In this document: positions 8,038-15,774 of the stretch, piece after piece
How the letters are laid out: every line of letters starts with the position of its first letter
Position numbering within the stretch: the first letter of the stretch is position 1
Assembly: GCF_006980715.1 (NCBI RefSeq)
Contig: NZ_SBHN01000009.1
Location: forward strand, 103,508-167,507
DNA: 64,000 bases
Origin: Telmatospirillum sp. J64-1
Lineage (GTDB): Bacteria > Pseudomonadota > Alphaproteobacteria > Rhodospirillales > Magnetospirillaceae
Direction of reading: 5' to 3'
Translations under genes and position numbers: made by a program
The notes under the pieces: model-generated
What the model was told of the DNA's origin: nothing
The model's database searches: none
Seen by the model: only the letters and a program-made list of their open reading frames with translations

Positions 8038-8865
8038 ATGTTCATTCCCCGCCGCACCCTGTCCGCCCTTTGCGGTATGGTTGCCGCCCTGTCCTTTCCG
8101 GCCTGCGCCAGCGCGCAATACGAGCTTGATGTCCCCTTCGTGCCGACGCCCGAAAACGTGGTGCAGCGGATGCTGACCATCGCCGATGTGCAGCCCGACG
8201 ACATCCTCTACGACCTGGGATCTGGCGACGGACGCATCGTGATCGCCGCCGCGCGGGACTTCGGGGTGCAGCGCGGCGTCGGCGTGGATCTCGACCCCGA
8301 ACGGGTGCAGGACGGCATCGAGAATGCACGGCAGGCCAATGTCAGCGACCGCGTCGAATTCGTGGAAGGCAACGTCTTCGACTTCGATTTCAGCGACGCG
8401 ACGGTGGTCACCATGTATCTGCTGCCGTCGGTCAACGTGCAGCTTCGCCCCCGGATCCTTGAGGAACTGCGCCCCGGCACCCGCGTCGTATCCCATCAAT
8501 TCGACATGGGGGATTGGGAACCGGACCAGAGCGAGACGGTCGATGGCCGCTCGGTGCATCTGTGGATCGTTCCCGCCGATGTTGCCGGGCGCTGGCAATG
8601 GCAGGAAAACGGAGAGACCTTCGAGGTCGAACTGAACCAGCAATACCAGCATGTGACCGGCACCCTGCATGCCTTCGGCACCGAAGCCCCGATCGAGAAT
8701 GCCCGGCTGCAGGGCAGCGAGTTGACCTTTGAGGCTCGGCCCCAACGCGACGGCCAGGAGGAACTGGTCCGCTTCGCCGGCACCATCGAGGGCGAAGCCC
8801 TGCAGGGCGATGCCTCGATGGGCCAGCAGACGGCCGCCGTCACGGCCGAACGTGTCGGGGAATAA
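8038..8865 (+). CDS. exported class I SAM-dependent methyltransferase-like protein
   Basis: 275 aa. Residues 1-27 (MFIPRRTLSALCGMVAALSF... ending ACASAQ) look like a Sec signal peptide. After it comes a Rossmann methyltransferase core: motif I DLGSGDGRIVIAAA, GVDLDPERV (motif II acidic residue), DFSDATVVTMYLLPSVN (motif IV region) and LRPGTRVVSHQFDMGDW. This core resembles FAM173-type protein-lysine methyltransferases. The C-terminal 90 residues form a beta-rich extension (WQWQENGETFEVELNQQYQ). The start follows GAGAGGAGGCTCGAATC. A methyltransferase with a signal peptide is odd, since SAM is cytoplasmic; the segment could instead be a membrane anchor. Co-transcribed with the permease. Confidence 0.82.
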   Translation: MFIPRRTLSALCGMVAALSFPACASAQYELDVPFVPTPENVVQRMLTIADVQPDDILYDLGSGDGRIVIAAARDFGVQRGVGVDLDPERVQDGIENARQANVSDRVEFVEGNVFDFDFSDATVVTMYLLPSVNVQLRPRILEELRPGTRVVSHQFDMGDWEPDQSETVDGRSVHLWIVPADVAGRWQWQENGETFEVELNQQYQHVTGTLHAFGTEAPIENARLQGSELTFEARPQRDGQEELVRFAGTIEGEALQGDASMGQQTAAVTAERVGE

Positions 8866-8868
8866 AGC

Positions 8869-9735
8869 TCAGGCCGACTTCAGCGTCTCTTCCAGGAAGG
8901 CCAGGGTCCGCTGCCACGCCAGTTCCGCCGCCTGGGGATCGAAGCGGGCCTCGGAGGTATCGTTGTTGAAGGCATGGTTGGCGCCTTCATACATGTAGAG
9001 CTGATACGTCACTCCGGCCTGGTCCAAGGCTTGGCGGAAGGCGGGAATGCCGCTGTTGATGCGCTCGTCCAGACCGGCATAGTGCAGCAGCAGCGGCGCC
9101 CTGATCCGGCTCACCTGCGCCGGGTCGGGCGCCGGGCCGTAGAAGACCACGCCCGCATCGAGGTCCGGTTCGGCCACGGCCAGCCGTCCAATCACGCCGC
9201 CGCCCCAGCAGAACCCCATGGCACCGACACGATCCGTCGTCTCCTCCCTTCCGCGCAGCCAGGAGACGGCTTGGCGGGCGTTCTCGGTGGTGCGGGCCTG
9301 GTCCAATTGCCCGATCATGTCGCGCGCCTTGTCCTCGTCCTCGGGCGTGCCGCCCAGCGAGGACAGGAAATCGGGCGCCAGCGCCACATAGCCCGCCAGG
9401 GCCACGCGGCGGGCGATATCCCGGATATGCGGGTTCAGGCCGCGATTCTCGTGCACCACCACCACGCCGGGCAGCGGTCCCGAGGCCTCCGCCGGGAGAA
9501 CCAGATAGCCCGAGAGGTCGCCCTCCGCGGCGGGAAAGGAAACGGTTTCGGTCCGCAGCCGGGCATCGTCCTCGGGCACGATGGCGGCGGCGGCCTTGCT
9601 GGCCTCCAGCAAGGGCACCAGCGACAACGCCACGGCCATGCTGCCCGTCAGCTTTGCCAGGCGATCGAGGAACTGTCGACGATCCAACGGCTTGTGGGTG
9701 TATTCGTCATAAAGATCGATGATCCGCTGGTCCAT
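8869..9735 (-). CDS. dienelactone hydrolase-family protein with Tat-like signal
   Basis: 288 aa alpha/beta hydrolase. N-terminus: LDRRQFLDRLAKLTGSMAVALSLV with RRQFL followed by a hydrophobic stretch, a probable twin-arginine signal, so export is likely. Catalytic features: VVVVHENRGLNPH (oxyanion loop with Glu), nucleophile Cys176 in GFCWGGG, Asp223 in GLDERI and His254 in NHAFNN, the Cys-Asp-His triad of dienelactone hydrolases. The start at 9735 follows AAAAGGAGCGGCAGAG. It converges with the methyltransferase gene, 3 bases apart. Substrate unknown: Tat-exported members of this family are common and not tied to chloroaromatic degradation. Confidence 0.87.
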   Translation of the reverse strand: MDQRIIDLYDEYTHKPLDRRQFLDRLAKLTGSMAVALSLVPLLEASKAAAAIVPEDDARLRTETVSFPAAEGDLSGYLVLPAEASGPLPGVVVVHENRGLNPHIRDIARRVALAGYVALAPDFLSSLGGTPEDEDKARDMIGQLDQARTTENARQAVSWLRGREETTDRVGAMGFCWGGGVIGRLAVAEPDLDAGVVFYGPAPDPAQVSRIRAPLLLHYAGLDERINSGIPAFRQALDQAGVTYQLYMYEGANHAFNNDTSEARFDPQAAELAWQRTLAFLEETLKSA

Positions 9736-9881
9736 CTCTGCCGCTCCTTTTCGATAGGGTAAGGAATCATACCCACAGCCGATGGTGCCGTCGAGATGGC
9801 GGAAGGCCCTACCCATGGTAGGACCGCCCTCTGCCATGTGGAGGGGATGTGCCGTCCTCCGTTCCTTCCCATTCTTGCAGG

Positions 9882-11276
9882 ATGATGTCCCAGACCAGGA
9901 ATCGCGGAAGCGACGTCCTTCGGGCCCTGCCGCAGACCCATCTGCTGCTGGAAATGCCCGAGGCGCAGGCGCTGAGGGAGGAATTCTCGCGGCGCAGTCT
10001 TACGCGTGCGGTGCGCGCGCGCCTGGGCGAATTGCGCCAGGAATGGCGTCACAAGGACGATCTCCTCTTCTCCCCCGGCCGCTTCTTCGCCGAGATCCGC
10101 GCAAGGCTGGAACGCGAAAGCCGCCCCCATATGTGCCGCGTCATCAACGCCACCGGCATCGTCATTCACACCAATCTCGGCCGTGCGCCGTTGCCTTCCC
10201 AAGCCCTGACGGCCGTCGTCGAGGCCGCCGAAGGATATTCCAACCTGGAATTCGACCTGGAGGACGGGCGTCGCGGGTCGCGCTACGGCGCGGTGCCGGA
10301 GCTGCTGCGGGAGCTGACGGGTGCCGAAGCGGCCCTGGTGGTCAACAACAACGCCGCCGCCGTCCTGCTGGCCCTGTCGGCCCTGGCCCAAGGCGGCGAG
10401 GTTGTGGTGTCGCGGGGAGAACTGGTGGAGATCGGCGGCTCCTTCCGCATTCCCGAGGTCATCGCCCAGGGCGGCGCCCGGCTGGTCGAGGTCGGCACGA
10501 CCAACAGGACGCGGACGAAAGATTACGAAGCCGCCTTGGGGCCCGAAACGCGGGCATTCCTGAAGGTCCATCAAAGCAATTACCGCATCACCGGCTTCAC
10601 CGCCGCCCCGCCCCTGGCGGACCTGGTGACGCTGGCCCACGGCCACGGCCTGCCGGTGATCGAGGATTTGGGCAGCGGCACCCTGATCGACCTGCCCGCC
10701 CTGGGCCTGCCCCATGAACCGACGGTGCGGGAAATCATCAAGGCCGGGGTCGATCTCGTCACCTTCAGCGGCGACAAATTGCTGGGCGGGCCGCAGGCCG
10801 GGCTGATCGTCGGACGCAAGGCACTGATCGAGAGGTTGAAGGCCCATCCCCTGCTGCGTGCCCTGCGCATCGACAAACTGAACCTCGCGGCGCTGGAGGC
10901 GACCCTGCGCCTCTATCGCGATGCCGACCGGCCGCAGGACCGCCTGCCCGTCCTGTCCATGCTGAGCCAGGACATCGCCCGGCTGGAAAGCCGCGCCCAT
11001 TCCCTGGCGGAACAGCTCTCCGCCCAGGGCTGGGACGCCCGTGTCGAGGTTGGCCAGGCCGAGGCAGGCGGCGGCGCCCTGCCCGGTGCCGCGATCGCAA
11101 CCCGCCTCGTCACCATCGGCCATGCCGACGTCACCGGCTTGGCCCGCCGCCTGCGCCTGTGCCGTCCCGCCGTCGTGGCCCGCCTCCACGGCGGACGGCT
11201 GGTGCTGGACATGCGCAGCGTCAGTGACGAGGAAGCAAACCTGATCGCCCAGGCCTTCCGGCAGGTCTCGGCATGA
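9882..11276 (+). CDS. selA: L-seryl-tRNA(Sec) selenium transferase
   Basis: 464 aa (E. coli SelA is 463). A PLP enzyme that converts Ser-tRNA(Sec) to Sec-tRNA(Sec) with selenophosphate, in the cytoplasm. Visible family features: N-terminal LRALPQTHLLLEMPEAQAL, the INATGIVIHTNLGRAPLP motif, SNLEFDLEDGRRGSRY, VVNNNAAAVLLAL, and the PLP-binding Lys in TFSGDKLLGGPQAG. An ATG at 9882 or 9885 gives the usual N-terminus; a GTG further up is less likely. Its stop overlaps the start of selB (ATGA), so they form one operon, with tRNA-Sec 110 bases beyond selB. Confidence 0.97.
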   Translation: MMSQTRNRGSDVLRALPQTHLLLEMPEAQALREEFSRRSLTRAVRARLGELRQEWRHKDDLLFSPGRFFAEIRARLERESRPHMCRVINATGIVIHTNLGRAPLPSQALTAVVEAAEGYSNLEFDLEDGRRGSRYGAVPELLRELTGAEAALVVNNNAAAVLLALSALAQGGEVVVSRGELVEIGGSFRIPEVIAQGGARLVEVGTTNRTRTKDYEAALGPETRAFLKVHQSNYRITGFTAAPPLADLVTLAHGHGLPVIEDLGSGTLIDLPALGLPHEPTVREIIKAGVDLVTFSGDKLLGGPQAGLIVGRKALIERLKAHPLLRALRIDKLNLAALEATLRLYRDADRPQDRLPVLSMLSQDIARLESRAHSLAEQLSAQGWDARVEVGQAEAGGGALPGAAIATRLVTIGHADVTGLARRLRLCRPAVVARLHGGRLVLDMRSVSDEEANLIAQAFRQVSA

Positions 11277-13210
11277 AGACGGCGCTGGTGGGGGTGATCG
11301 GCCATGTCGATCATGGCAAGACGGCCCTGGTCAGGGCCCTGACCGGCATCGAGACCGACCGCCTGCGCGAAGAACGCGAACGCGGCATCTCCATCGTCCT
11401 GGGCTTTTCCCATTTGGCGGTGCCGGGGGGCGAAATCGACCTGATCGACATGCCCGGCCATGAACGCTTCGTCCGCACCATGGTTTCCGGCGCCACCGGT
11501 ATCGAGGCCGTGCTGCTGGTGGTTGCGGCCAATGAAGGCATCAAGCCCCAGACCGTCGAGCATCTGGACATTGCTGCGCTGATCGGCGTCAAGCGCGGCA
11601 TCGTCGCCGTAACCAAAACCGATCTGGTGCCGGAAGCCGAGGCCCTGCGTGTCGGGGCCGAGACGGCGGCGCTGGCGGCCTCGTCCGGCATCGCCGCTTC
11701 CGTCGTCCTAACCTCCGCCGTCACCGGCCAAGGGATCGAGGAACTGGCCGCACAGCTTGCGACGATCCTGCGCGACGACAAGGAGCGGCGGGAGGACGGC
11801 ATCTTCTATCTGCCCGTCGACCGGGTCTTCTCGCTGGCGGGGTTCGGCACCATCGTCACCGGCACCTTGCGGCGGGGGCGGCTGTCGGTGGGGGACGAGG
11901 TGGAGGTGTTTCCCGGCGGCAGGCGCGCCCAGATACGGGCCTTGCAGATCCATGGCCGCCCGGTCGAGTCCGCCGGACCGGGACGGCGCATTGCCGTCAA
12001 TTTGCGCAATATCGGCACCGAGGAAATTCCGCGCGGCACGGCCCTCGCCTCGCCCGGCTTGCTGAAGCCGTCGCGCTGGCTGGACGTGCATCTCTCGCTG
12101 CTGAAATCCGCCCCGGCAGCCTTGGAAAACGGACGGGTGCTGCGCCTGCTGTTCGGCACCTCCTCGCTCGCCGCGCGTGTCAGGCTGCTGGAAGGCGACA
12201 GGCTGGAACCGGGACATTCCTGCATCGCGCAACTGCGTCTCGAGGCGGAAACGGCCCTTCCGGCAGGGGAAGTATTCATCCTGCGCACTGAATCGCGGCC
12301 GCGTACCATCGCCGGAGGCTATGTAATCAACCCCACTCCGCCGCGTCGGCGGAGGATCGACGTCGAGACCTTGTCCATGCTGCAGACCCTGTCCCGGCGT
12401 CCGGCGCTGGAGGTAATGGCCGATTGGCTGAAAGCACGGCAGGAGGGCATGCCCCTGGAGGATCTGGCCCGCCAGGCCGCCCTTTCGCCGGACAAGCTGC
12501 GCCAGTCCCTGCCCCGCTTCGGCCTGGTCCTGCTGCGCCCCGACCTGGTCGTCCACGACGAAAGCCGCGCGCGGATGGAAAGGCAGATTCTCTCCCAGCT
12601 CCGTGACCACCACCGCCGCCACCCCACCGAGCCGGGCCTGAGCAAGGCGCGGCTGCAATCCCTGCTGTCCATGGAGTCCCGCCTACTCGACGGGATGGTG
12701 GCGCATCTGGTCGGCGAGGGGCTGCTCAATCACAGCCGGGGCCTGATCAGGACGACCGACTTCAATCCCGAGGCCTTGCTGTCCGATACGGATCGCGCCC
12801 TGCTGGAGACGATCGAGTCCGCCTTCCGGCGGGGCGGACTGAAGCCGCCCGACATCGCCGAGATCGTCGGCAGCGACCGCAGGAAGGCCGAATCCCTGCG
12901 CTATCTGCTGCGCAAATCGGTGCTGATCCGCACCCATGACCGCGTGCAGAAGCGGGACATCATCTTCCACCGTCAGGCCGTGATCCGCGCCCGGCGCATC
13001 CTGGAAATCCATCTCGGGCATCGCAGGGACGGCTTCCTGGTGGCCGAGGCCGGCAAGTTGCTGGGCATCTCGCGCAAGTTCAGCATTCCGCTGCTGGAAT
13101 ATCTCGACCAAATCAAGGTGACTCGGCGGATCGGTGACCGCCGCCTGATCGGTTCGGCTTACGGCCATGGACCGGATGCCCCCAAGGCCCATCCGGTGGA
13201 TGCGTGTTAA
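11273..13210 (+). CDS. selB: selenocysteine-specific elongation factor
   Basis: 645 aa. Brings Sec-tRNA(Sec) to the ribosome at UGA codons marked by a SECIS hairpin. N-terminal G domain: GHVDHGKT (G1), RGISIVLGF (switch), DMPGHERF (G3), TKTD (G4, the TKxD form usual for SelB). EF-Tu-like domains 2 and 3 follow (DRVFSLAGFGTIVTGTL). The C-terminal half consists of winged helices, the last of which (FLVAEAGKLLGISRKFSIPLLEYLD... ending RRIGDRRL) matches the SECIS-binding WH4 module. It overlaps selA by 4 bases. The only evident client in the window is the formate dehydrogenase at 15775-18957. Confidence 0.97.
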   Translation: MKTALVGVIGHVDHGKTALVRALTGIETDRLREERERGISIVLGFSHLAVPGGEIDLIDMPGHERFVRTMVSGATGIEAVLLVVAANEGIKPQTVEHLDIAALIGVKRGIVAVTKTDLVPEAEALRVGAETAALAASSGIAASVVLTSAVTGQGIEELAAQLATILRDDKERREDGIFYLPVDRVFSLAGFGTIVTGTLRRGRLSVGDEVEVFPGGRRAQIRALQIHGRPVESAGPGRRIAVNLRNIGTEEIPRGTALASPGLLKPSRWLDVHLSLLKSAPAALENGRVLRLLFGTSSLAARVRLLEGDRLEPGHSCIAQLRLEAETALPAGEVFILRTESRPRTIAGGYVINPTPPRRRRIDVETLSMLQTLSRRPALEVMADWLKARQEGMPLEDLARQAALSPDKLRQSLPRFGLVLLRPDLVVHDESRARMERQILSQLRDHHRRHPTEPGLSKARLQSLLSMESRLLDGMVAHLVGEGLLNHSRGLIRTTDFNPEALLSDTDRALLETIESAFRRGGLKPPDIAEIVGSDRRKAESLRYLLRKSVLIRTHDRVQKRDIIFHRQAVIRARRILEIHLGHRRDGFLVAEAGKLLGISRKFSIPLLEYLDQIKVTRRIGDRRLIGSAYGHGPDAPKAHPVDAC

Positions 13211-13259
13211 CGTCCGGGCTTCATCGAGAACGAGGAAAAGAGTTTATCTGCTTGAAATA

Positions 13260-13304
13260 GCCTCACACTGAGGAGGCCCAAAGGGCCGTCTCGAAGGGTG
13301 AGGC
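13260..13304. repeat. REP-like palindromic repeat, copy 1
   Basis: Outer arms GCCTCAC/GTGAGGC (13260-13266, 13298-13304) and inner hairpin GGCCC-AAA-GGGCC (13275-13287). It shares CTGAGGAG and CGTCTCGAAG with the copy at 15714-15755, read on the other strand. The stems differ between copies by paired changes. From memory, elements of this type are frequent between genes in many alphaproteobacteria. It sits between selB and tRNA-Sec. Confidence 0.65.
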
Positions 13305-13319
13305 GGGCCAAACAGATAG

Positions 13320-13412
13320 GGAGGCGACAGGGGTCTGGTGGCCCTCCTGGTCTTCAAAACCAGCGACCCGCTCACCGCGGGTGGTGGGTTCGATTCCCAT
13401 CCGCCTCCGCCA
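13320..13412 (+). tRNA. selC: tRNA-Sec (anticodon TCA)
   Basis: 93 nt including an encoded CCA. The acceptor arm GGAGGCG pairs with CGCCTCC (an eighth A/C position is mismatched). The anticodon arm CTGGT-CTTCAAA-ACCAG shows TCA, matching UGA. The variable arm ACCCG...CGGGT is long, and the T arm is GTGGG-TTCGATT-CCCAT. A long variable arm, long acceptor and TCA anticodon are diagnostic of tRNA-Sec. It lies just after selA-selB. Confidence 0.95.
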
Positions 13413-13728
13413 ATGGCTCCATCTCCATCAGTTCGACCAGCCGGTCGCGCGCGCTTTCCAGCCGCTCGTGCCGCATGCCGACGGCCGGGAAACTGCCCGC
13501 CGACAGGATGCTCAGGACCGAGTTCACATGCTCCAGCCGCTCATTCAGACCGGCAGGACCCGTTCCGGCACGCCTTTGGCCGATCATCCAGTCGCGCATG
13601 TTGACCAGGCAGCGCACCGCCTCGACCAGTTCGTCGTGACGGCGTTCAGGCTTTTCCACGATAACGTGGTTCAGCGCTTCCAGCGCCTTGCAGCAATGTT
13701 CCCGTTCCGATGTCTCATGGGGCAGCAT
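13372..13728 (-). CDS. hypothetical protein at the end of the formate dehydrogenase operon, overlapping tRNA-Sec
   Basis: 118 aa, helical, with little similarity I recognise (CCKALEALNHVIVEKPERRH, AVRCLVNMRDWMIGQRRAG, LNERLEHVNSVLSILSAGSF). Its ATG lies 14 bases inside the 3' end of the NrfD-like gene, so translation is probably coupled. The last 14 codons (ADGNRTHHPR) are the antisense of the 3' part of tRNA-Sec, and the stop is inside that gene. The GNRTHHPR-type tail is a classic artefact of reading a tRNA backwards; the rest of the frame looks genuine. It may be an accessory factor of the dehydrogenase; this rests on position only. Confidence 0.6.
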   Translation of the reverse strand: MLPHETSEREHCCKALEALNHVIVEKPERRHDELVEAVRCLVNMRDWMIGQRRAGTGPAGLNERLEHVNSVLSILSAGSFPAVGMRHERLESARDRLVELMEMEPLAEADGNRTHHPR

Positions 13729-14788
13729 CCTTCGCCCTCCGTGGTCCGGTGGTGTAATCCCGGGGCTTCATTTCGCTGGCGGAAATGGCGGCCTTGCGCG
13801 GCGGTGCGGCGCGGCCTTCCAGGCTGCCGACCTTGCGCTCGTCCCAATGTCCGGCCTTGGGCTGAGTGAAGCGCAGGTAATCGGCGGGGCGCTTGAGGGA
13901 TTCGTTGCCCGCCTGCAAGACCGCCTGACGCAGGACCATGCCGCCGGCCAGCACCGCCAGCGAGCCAAGGATGGAAAGGCTGCGCGATTTCTTCCGCCCC
14001 GGCGGTGCGGCGAGATTGGCCGCGTGACAGGCCAAGGGCACGGCCACACCCAAGGCCAACGCCCCGTATTTATAGGCCTTGGCCCATTTCCCTTCCTCCA
14101 GCGGCCCGGCCACGCCCCGCGCCTGCCGTTCTTCCTTAGCGACGACCGAAGCCGCCAGTTCCGTCGCCAGGGCTAGGGTCGCCACGGCATCGAGCCTGGC
14201 GCTGACATGGCTGCGGCCCGCCTTCTGCTCGGCCAGGGACAGGGCGGCGGCGGCATTAGCCATGGCGGCGGCGCCAAACTGCACCGCCAGGGCACGCGGC
14301 GTTGCCGCCCAAAGCGGTCCATTGGTGCCGGACAGCAGGCTGGCGGTATACATGCTCATCCCCGCCCCGGCCAAAGCAGCGGGAAGCTGCACCGCCGTGG
14401 CCGCCTTCTCGGCCGTGCCACCAGCCGCCTGCCCCATCGCCGTCAGGGTGCTGAGGCCCCCGAAGCCGGTCAGGATGTAGGAGCCGATGGACATCGCCGA
14501 GGTAGGACGGAAAATGCGCAGCATGTTGTAGAAGCGCGACGGCGTCTTCAGGTCCGAAACCAGCAGGGGTGTGCCCAGTATCGTTCCGGCCACGGCAAGA
14601 TAGCGGCCGTTGCGCACCACATCCCCCATCTCCCGCCCCGACAGCCGGGCGAGCGTGCTCAGGATCTGCGCCGATCCGCCCAGCCCGGCGCAGTAGATAT
14701 AGGCGGCGATGCGCCAATCATAGGGCGGCGTCTTGACCACCGGCTGGCCGTAATAGGTCTGTCCCTCATAGGGCGCGGACATCTTCAT
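13715..14788 (-). CDS. NrfD/PsrC-like membrane subunit of formate dehydrogenase
   Basis: 357 aa. The start at 14788 overlaps the fdhB stop (ATGA); the longer frame upstream is antisense to nothing useful and out of register with the family. About eight hydrophobic helices can be seen, beginning YDWRIAAYIYCAGLGGSAQIL and including SIGSYILTGFGGLSTL and GALALGVAVPLAC. The tryptophan-containing N-terminus (TPPYDWRIAAYIY) and overall pattern are those of NrfD/polysulfide-reductase subunits, which pass electrons from an iron-sulfur partner to the quinone pool. It takes the place that cytochrome b subunit FdnI has in E. coli. The C-terminal 60 residues are soluble and basic. Confidence 0.85.
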   Translation of the reverse strand: MKMSAPYEGQTYYGQPVVKTPPYDWRIAAYIYCAGLGGSAQILSTLARLSGREMGDVVRNGRYLAVAGTILGTPLLVSDLKTPSRFYNMLRIFRPTSAMSIGSYILTGFGGLSTLTAMGQAAGGTAEKAATAVQLPAALAGAGMSMYTASLLSGTNGPLWAATPRALAVQFGAAAMANAAAALSLAEQKAGRSHVSARLDAVATLALATELAASVVAKEERQARGVAGPLEEGKWAKAYKYGALALGVAVPLACHAANLAAPPGRKKSRSLSILGSLAVLAGGMVLRQAVLQAGNESLKRPADYLRFTQPKAGHWDERKVGSLEGRAAPPRKAAISASEMKPRDYTTGPRRAKDAAP

Positions 14789-15681
14789 CGCCGCTTCTCC
14801 CCCGGCGCGGAAAAGATGGCCGCCGCCGCCAGAGTGAGCCCGGCCATGGCCGCCATCCCCGCCAGCAGGCCGGGCGCGAGGCGGTTGGCGGGCCGGGTCG
14901 GCGCGGGGGGAAGATTGTAGACCTCGGGCCGGTCGGTCAGCAGGAAGAAGGCGTTCAACTGCTCCAGCCCGCCCGTCGCGCCGGGCGTGTTCGGGGCGCC
15001 ATAGAGATAGGCATCGGTGACGCCGCGTTCGTGCAGTTCCTCGACCCTTTTCCCGGCTCGCTCGACCAGATCGTCCACTTCGCCGAAGAGGATGGAATCG
15101 GTTGGGCAGGACTTGGCGCAGGCGGGTTCCAGCCCGCCCTTCAGGCGGTCGTAGCACAAGGTGCATTTATGGGCCTTGCCGTCGGCCATGCTGAGTTCGA
15201 CCACGCCGAAGGGACAGGACGGCACGCAATAGCCGCAGCCGTTGCAGATATCCTGCTGCACCACCACGGTATCGAATTCGGTGCGGAACAGGGCGCCGGT
15301 CGGGCAGGCTTCCAGGCAGGGCGCGTTCTTGCAGTGCTTGCAGACGTCGCTCATCATCAGCCAGTTGCTCTGGAAAGGCTGCATCCCGGTGGCGCCGTCC
15401 ACCTTCTCGACGAACATCACATGCCGCCAGGTATCGGCGGACAGCTTGACGGTGTTGTCATAGCTCATCCCCGACAGGCCCATATTGTCGGCGGGCAGCG
15501 AATTCCATTCCTTGCAGGCGACCTCGCAGGCCTTGCAGCCGATGCAGAGCGTGGTGTCGGTGAAGAAGCCATACCGCTTGCCCGGCTCGATCTTCGTGCC
15601 GACGGTCAGTTCCGATTCATCGGGTATGACGCCCGGCAGGAAGGACTCGGGATAATCCTGCGCGCGGGGATGCACCCCCAT
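14785..15681 (-). CDS. fdhB: formate dehydrogenase iron-sulfur (beta) subunit
   Basis: 298 aa. Four cysteine clusters for four [4Fe-4S] centres: CIGCKACEVAC, CKHCKNAPCLEAC, CNGCGYCVPSC and CTLCYDR...CAKSC. They carry electrons from the catalytic subunit to the membrane partner. A hydrophobic segment near the C-terminus (LAPGLLAGMAAMAGLTLAAA) is the membrane anchor seen in FdnH/FdoH. The ATG at 15681 was chosen over a GTG at 15687 because AAGGAGGTGACC precedes it. The gene is separated from fdhA by 93 bases that contain a REP-like palindrome, and overlaps the NrfD-like gene by 4 bases. Confidence 0.95.
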   Translation of the reverse strand: MGVHPRAQDYPESFLPGVIPDESELTVGTKIEPGKRYGFFTDTTLCIGCKACEVACKEWNSLPADNMGLSGMSYDNTVKLSADTWRHVMFVEKVDGATGMQPFQSNWLMMSDVCKHCKNAPCLEACPTGALFRTEFDTVVVQQDICNGCGYCVPSCPFGVVELSMADGKAHKCTLCYDRLKGGLEPACAKSCPTDSILFGEVDDLVERAGKRVEELHERGVTDAYLYGAPNTPGATGGLEQLNAFFLLTDRPEVYNLPPAPTRPANRLAPGLLAGMAAMAGLTLAAAAIFSAPGEKRR

Positions 15682-15713
15682 GGTCACCTCCTTCTCTTGC
15701 CTCGGGGCGCTTG

Positions 15714-15755
15714 CCCATGCTTCGAGACGCCCCTGCGGGGCTCCTCAGCATGAGG
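15714..15755. repeat. REP-like palindromic repeat, copy 2
   Basis: Arms CATGCT/AGCATG and GAG/CTC enclose GCCCC-TGC-GGGGC, giving a long, nearly perfect hairpin. TTCGAGACGC and CTCCTCAG match copy 1 (13260-13304) on the opposite strand. It lies between fdhA and fdhB, where an mRNA hairpin could set the relative amounts of the two subunits. Confidence 0.65.
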
Positions 15756-15774
15756 TTGTTAAATTAGCCTCACC

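Noticed and set aside
13320..13412. tRNA-Sec as an integration site for a mobile element
   Set aside because: No integrase and no repeated tRNA 3' end were seen within the window.
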